A DNA stretch of 9,684 nt from a candidate division GN15 bacterium (GTDB lineage: Bacteria; Zixibacteria; MSB-5A5; GN15; FEB-12): contig WJKG01000017.1 of NCBI GenBank assembly GCA_014729205.1, forward strand, positions 1 through 9,684. Reading direction: 5' to 3'. The notes below the pieces were generated by a model. The model was not told the DNA's origin. It made no database searches and saw nothing but the letters and a program-made list of their open reading frames with translations. Position numbers and translations under genes: made by a program. The first letter of the stretch is position 1, and every line of letters starts with the position of its first letter. This document shows, piece after piece, positions 7,200 to 9,684 of the stretch.

Positions 7200-7793
7200 C
7201 TAACTCACTTTCTCCTCAGACGAGTGACCCCGCTCTTCGACAAGTTGTTTCTTCTGGGCGGCCTCGCGCTCGGTTTCACGCTTGGCAATCACAACTGCGC
7301 CCACAATGGCAACCAGCAACAAAACTCCGGTCAATTCAAACGGATACAGATAGGTCGTAAACAACAGCATACCGACATCCTGCACCGATCCGAACGTCTC
7401 GACCACCGGCCCCATCATGCCGGTGACCGTCTGGTCGGTACCGCCGGCCGAGCCACGAATCACGAAAACCAGTTCGACCAGCAGCAGCGCTCCAATGAGA
7501 TACTTGCTGAAACGACTCATGGGACGAGATGGCTGTCCGAGGTCTTCCCCGCCACGCAGGTTAAGCAACATCACCACGAACAAGAACAGCACGAGGATGG
7601 CGCCGACATACACAATGATCAGCACCACGCCCAAAAACAGCGCCCCGAGCTGAATAAACAAGACCGCCTGGGCGGCAAACGACACCAGCAGATAGAGCAC
7701 AGAGGCAACCGGGTTGCGCACCGTGATCATCATCGTGGCGCCGAATACGGCAACAATCGCCGAGATGAAGAATATGGCTACATCAAGCGTCAT
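7200..7793 (-). CDS. nuoJ: NADH-quinone oxidoreductase subunit J
   Basis: This membrane subunit has about five predicted helices. Its third helix carries a conserved pi-bulge involved in coupling quinone reduction to pumping. The 197-residue product contains the hallmark stretch IVYVGAILVLFLFVVMLLNL, in which Tyr62 matches the conserved E. coli Tyr59. It ends with a transmembrane segment FELTGVLLLVAIVGAVVIAK. A charged cytosolic tail of about 28 residues (from 170) follows, rich in Glu, Lys and Arg. The ATG overlaps the nuoI stop in an ATGA, and no good Shine-Dalgarno site is visible, so it probably relies on re-initiation after nuoI. Confidence 0.96.
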   Translation of the reverse strand: MTLDVAIFFISAIVAVFGATMMITVRNPVASVLYLLVSFAAQAVLFIQLGALFLGVVLIIVYVGAILVLFLFVVMLLNLRGGEDLGQPSRPMSRFSKYLIGALLLVELVFVIRGSAGGTDQTVTGMMGPVVETFGSVQDVGMLLFTTYLYPFELTGVLLLVAIVGAVVIAKRETEREAAQKKQLVEERGHSSEEKVS

Positions 7794-8296
7794 CTTGTCT
7801 TGTCCGGCACTCCGTAAACTTTGCGCACCCGACGATAGATCCGTTTGAACGGGTTATCTTTGCGGGGGTGCGGGACCAGCATGTCCGGCTTGGTCCAGAT
7901 GAAACTGTCGCGGTTGTCGCTGGAGAACTCGTAGTCCTGCCCCAGGAAAATCGCTTCTTCGGGACACGCCTCCTCACAGAAGCCACAGAAGATGCAGCGG
8001 AGCAGGTTGATCTCGTAGACCCTGGCCTTGCGTTCACCCTTCTCCGTTTCCTCGGGCTCCATATAGATGGCATCCGCAGGGCAGGCGGCGGCACACAGAC
8101 CGCAGCATACACACCGCTCGGTGCCGTCATCGTAGCGCTCCAGGTAGTGACGCCCGCGATACCGGGGCGCCATCGGCTTCTTCTGACGCGGGTAGTCGAG
8201 CGTGACCGGCTTCCTGAACAGGTGCTTGAGCGTCACAAAGAAACCCTGGGGCATCTTGATGAGCACGTTGCCCAGTGATTTCATGATGTCTTTCAT
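7790..8296 (-). CDS. nuoI: NADH-quinone oxidoreductase subunit I, 2x[4Fe-4S] ferredoxin-type
   Basis: This peripheral-arm subunit relays electrons from the NuoG side to the terminal cluster near quinone. The 168-residue product has two complete CxxCxxCxxxCP motifs: Cys62, 65, 68, 72 and Cys101, 104, 107, 111. These would bind clusters N6a and N6b. The N-terminal region (about 1-30) is the amphipathic part that contacts the membrane subunit NuoH. An extra cysteine, Cys64, sits next to ligand Cys65. The first ATG (8296) is chosen because a GGTAGGG stretch lies just upstream, while the in-frame Met5 has none. It follows nuoH after a 49-nt gap and overlaps nuoJ by 4 nt. Confidence 0.97.
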   Translation of the reverse strand: MKDIMKSLGNVLIKMPQGFFVTLKHLFRKPVTLDYPRQKKPMAPRYRGRHYLERYDDGTERCVCCGLCAAACPADAIYMEPEETEKGERKARVYEINLLRCIFCGFCEEACPEEAIFLGQDYEFSSDNRDSFIWTKPDMLVPHPRKDNPFKRIYRRVRKVYGVPDKTR

Positions 8297-8345
8297 CGCT
8301 ACCCTACCTTAACCTTCTCAGTTATCGCTCGCAACTATCCAAACT

Positions 8346-9344
8346 CTATAGGACCACAAAGAACCCGGTGACGACTGTATTCACGACCGCCAGCGGGAGC
8401 AATATCTTCCATCCAAAATTCATCAACTGGTCATAGCGGAACCGCGGGAACGTGGCTCGCAACCAGATATAGACGAACATAAACATGAATACTTTGACGA
8501 AGAACCAGACAAACGACAAAATCGGGACCTGCTCTGTAAACGGTCCCTGCCAGCCCCCCAGGAAGAACACCGTACCCACCGCAGAAACGGCCAGCATGTT
8601 GGCGTATTCACCGATAAAGAACATCGAGAACCGCATCGAGGAGTATTCGGTGTGGTAACCCGCTACCAGTTCCGATTCCGCCTCCGGCAGATCAAAGGGA
8701 GCTCGGTTGGTTTCTGCAACGGCACAGGTCACATACAGAAGAAAGCCGACCGGTTGCGAGAAGATGAACCAGTCGAGAATCGTCTCTTGCTGAGCTATCA
8801 ACTCACTCAACGAGAGCGTGTTGGCGATGAAGAGGACACCGACAATACTCAGGCCATAGCTGATTTCATAAGAGATCATCTGCGCCGAGGAACGAATACT
8901 GCCCAACAGCGAGTACTTGGAACCAGACGACCATCCGGCCAGCACGATACCATAGATGCCCATCGATGTAATGGCGAACACGAACAACACGCCGACATTC
9001 ATGTCGGAGAGCACCATCTTGATTTCGCGACCAAAGATGGTCATGTCCATACCGAAGGGCACGACTGCGAATGTAAGCAGTGCCGGAATGAAACTGATCG
9101 CGGGCGCCATGGCGTAGGTCCAGCGCTCGACGTTGTCCGGAATGATATCCTCCTTGAACATCAGCTTGACAGCATCGGCCAGCGGCTGAAGCAACCCGTA
9201 TGGCCCGGCGTAGCTGGGGCCGATGCGATGCTGCATCGCCGCCACTACCTTACGCTCGAGATAGGTTGAGTAGGCACACCCGGTCAATACCACCGCCAGG
9301 ACGGCGATAATCTTGAGCAGCGTTATGATGACCATTTCCAGCAT
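8346..9344 (-). CDS. nuoH: NADH-quinone oxidoreductase subunit H
   Basis: This membrane subunit joins the two arms and forms much of the quinone-binding chamber. The 332-residue product has about eight predicted helices. Family signatures include YLERKVVAAMQHRIGP (28-43), with the Glu-Arg-Lys triplet at 30-32. The acidic loop from about 211 to 239 begins ETNRAPFDLPEAESELVAGY; it lines the quinone cavity and the start of the proton path. A later signature is LRATFPRFRYDQLM (295-308). Length is normal. The ATG lies 6 nt after the nuoG stop with only a weak Shine-Dalgarno site (GGACGAG). It is followed by a 49-nt gap before nuoI. Confidence 0.97.
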   Translation of the reverse strand: MLEMVIITLLKIIAVLAVVLTGCAYSTYLERKVVAAMQHRIGPSYAGPYGLLQPLADAVKLMFKEDIIPDNVERWTYAMAPAISFIPALLTFAVVPFGMDMTIFGREIKMVLSDMNVGVLFVFAITSMGIYGIVLAGWSSGSKYSLLGSIRSSAQMISYEISYGLSIVGVLFIANTLSLSELIAQQETILDWFIFSQPVGFLLYVTCAVAETNRAPFDLPEAESELVAGYHTEYSSMRFSMFFIGEYANMLAVSAVGTVFFLGGWQGPFTEQVPILSFVWFFVKVFMFMFVYIWLRATFPRFRYDQLMNFGWKILLPLAVVNTVVTGFFVVL

Positions 9345-9350
9345 GCGTGA

Positions 9351-9684
9351 TTACTCGTCCAGTTTCGTTATTTTGACGCTATCAACACGCTTCTTGCGCA
9401 TCAGCAACGATGTCACACCGCTACCGGAGAAGTTGCGCGGCACCAGCACGACGTCGCCCTCCAACTGCTCCGAAATCTTCACCGGCACGATGACCTTGCC
9501 GATCTCGGACTCGACCCGCGCCGAGTTGCCACTGGACAACTCCAGCCGATCAGCCAGCTCAGGCGAAATCTCAATATATGCCTCGCCCACGAAGGCCGCA
9601 AGCGAAGCTGACTTCTCGGACAAATGCCCGGTGTGATGCGGGTCGTCACACAGGAAGAGCGGATACGGATACCCCTCGGTAATC
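9351..9684 (-). CDS. nuoG: NADH-quinone oxidoreductase subunit G, C-terminal part (cut by the window edge)
   Basis: The reading frame is open from the right edge to a TAA at 9353-9351 and gives about 110 residues, the C-terminal end of a larger protein. They look like the molybdopterin-dinucleotide-binding (beta-barrel) domain at the end of NuoG and formate-dehydrogenase-like proteins. It opens with YPYPLFLCDDPHHTGHLSEK, then EAYIEISPELADRLEL, an EIGKVIVPV strand and DVVLVPRNF. Full NuoG carries the N-terminal iron-sulfur clusters of the electron path, none of which are in the window. The assignment to NuoG rests on its place directly before nuoH (6-nt gap). A fragment this short could by itself belong to another molybdopterin oxidoreductase. 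The frame continues upstream of a TTG at 9623, so that is not the start. Confidence 0.88.
   Translation of the reverse strand, partial: ITEGYPYPLFLCDDPHHTGHLSEKSASLAAFVGEAYIEISPELADRLELSSGNSARVESEIGKVIVPVKISEQLEGDVVLVPRNFSGSGVTSLLMRKKRVDSVKITKLDE

Noticed and set aside
7074..7817. A 247-codon open frame on the + strand opposite nuoJ and nuoK
   Set aside because: Its translation is low-complexity, rich in His, Gln and Asn, with no recognisable domain. It lies antisense to two clear, conserved genes, so it is a shadow frame.
8652..9269. A 205-codon + strand frame opposite nuoH
   Set aside because: It is antisense to the conserved nuoH reading and its composition is typical of a shadow frame (many His, Arg, Asp, Gln).
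9351..9623. A stand-alone 90-codon gene starting at TTG 9623
   Set aside because: The same frame stays open to the window edge, and the upstream residues complete the NuoG C-terminal domain. The TTG is an internal Leu codon.

Overview
The window holds one stand-alone biosynthetic gene and most of a respiratory operon. From about 126 to 1529 on the + strand lies purF, which encodes the first committed enzyme of purine synthesis. Facing it on the - strand, and running from the right edge down to 1627, is a NADH-quinone oxidoreductase (complex I) operon in the order nuoG (3' end only), nuoH, nuoI, nuoJ, nuoK, nuoL, nuoM, a small glutaredoxin-like gene, nuoN. The nuo promoter and the earlier genes (nuoA to nuoF and most of nuoG) would lie beyond the right edge.

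The nuo genes are tightly packed: gaps of 1 to 12 nt, a 4-nt stop/start overlap at nuoI-nuoJ and an 8-nt overlap at nuoM-glutaredoxin. The two exceptions are the nuoH-nuoI gap (49 nt) and the glutaredoxin-nuoN gap (63 nt). The two convergent units meet in a 97-bp spacer containing one perfect 8-bp GC-rich hairpin that can terminate transcription from both sides. All the proton-channel residues I checked in NuoL, NuoM, NuoN, NuoK and NuoH are present, and both [4Fe-4S] motifs of NuoI are intact, so this looks like a working proton-pumping complex I. NuoG would pass electrons through NuoI to quinone at the NuoH interface, while NuoJ, K, L, M and N form the membrane pumping arm.

The only non-standard member of the operon is the 70-residue CPYC protein between nuoM and nuoN. 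It is translationally coupled to nuoM, ends where a classical glutaredoxin would begin its last helix, and has a glycine-rich tail resembling, from memory, the UXX-star thioredoxin-fold proteins.

The organism is a bacterium of moderately high GC with a full nuo-type complex I and a Bacillus-type iron-sulfur PurF. Gene content alone does not fix the phylum. A deep-branching Gram-negative or candidate-phylum bacterium is a guess, not a result. The content is mainly core metabolism. I see no mobile elements, CRISPR arrays, tRNA or rRNA genes.
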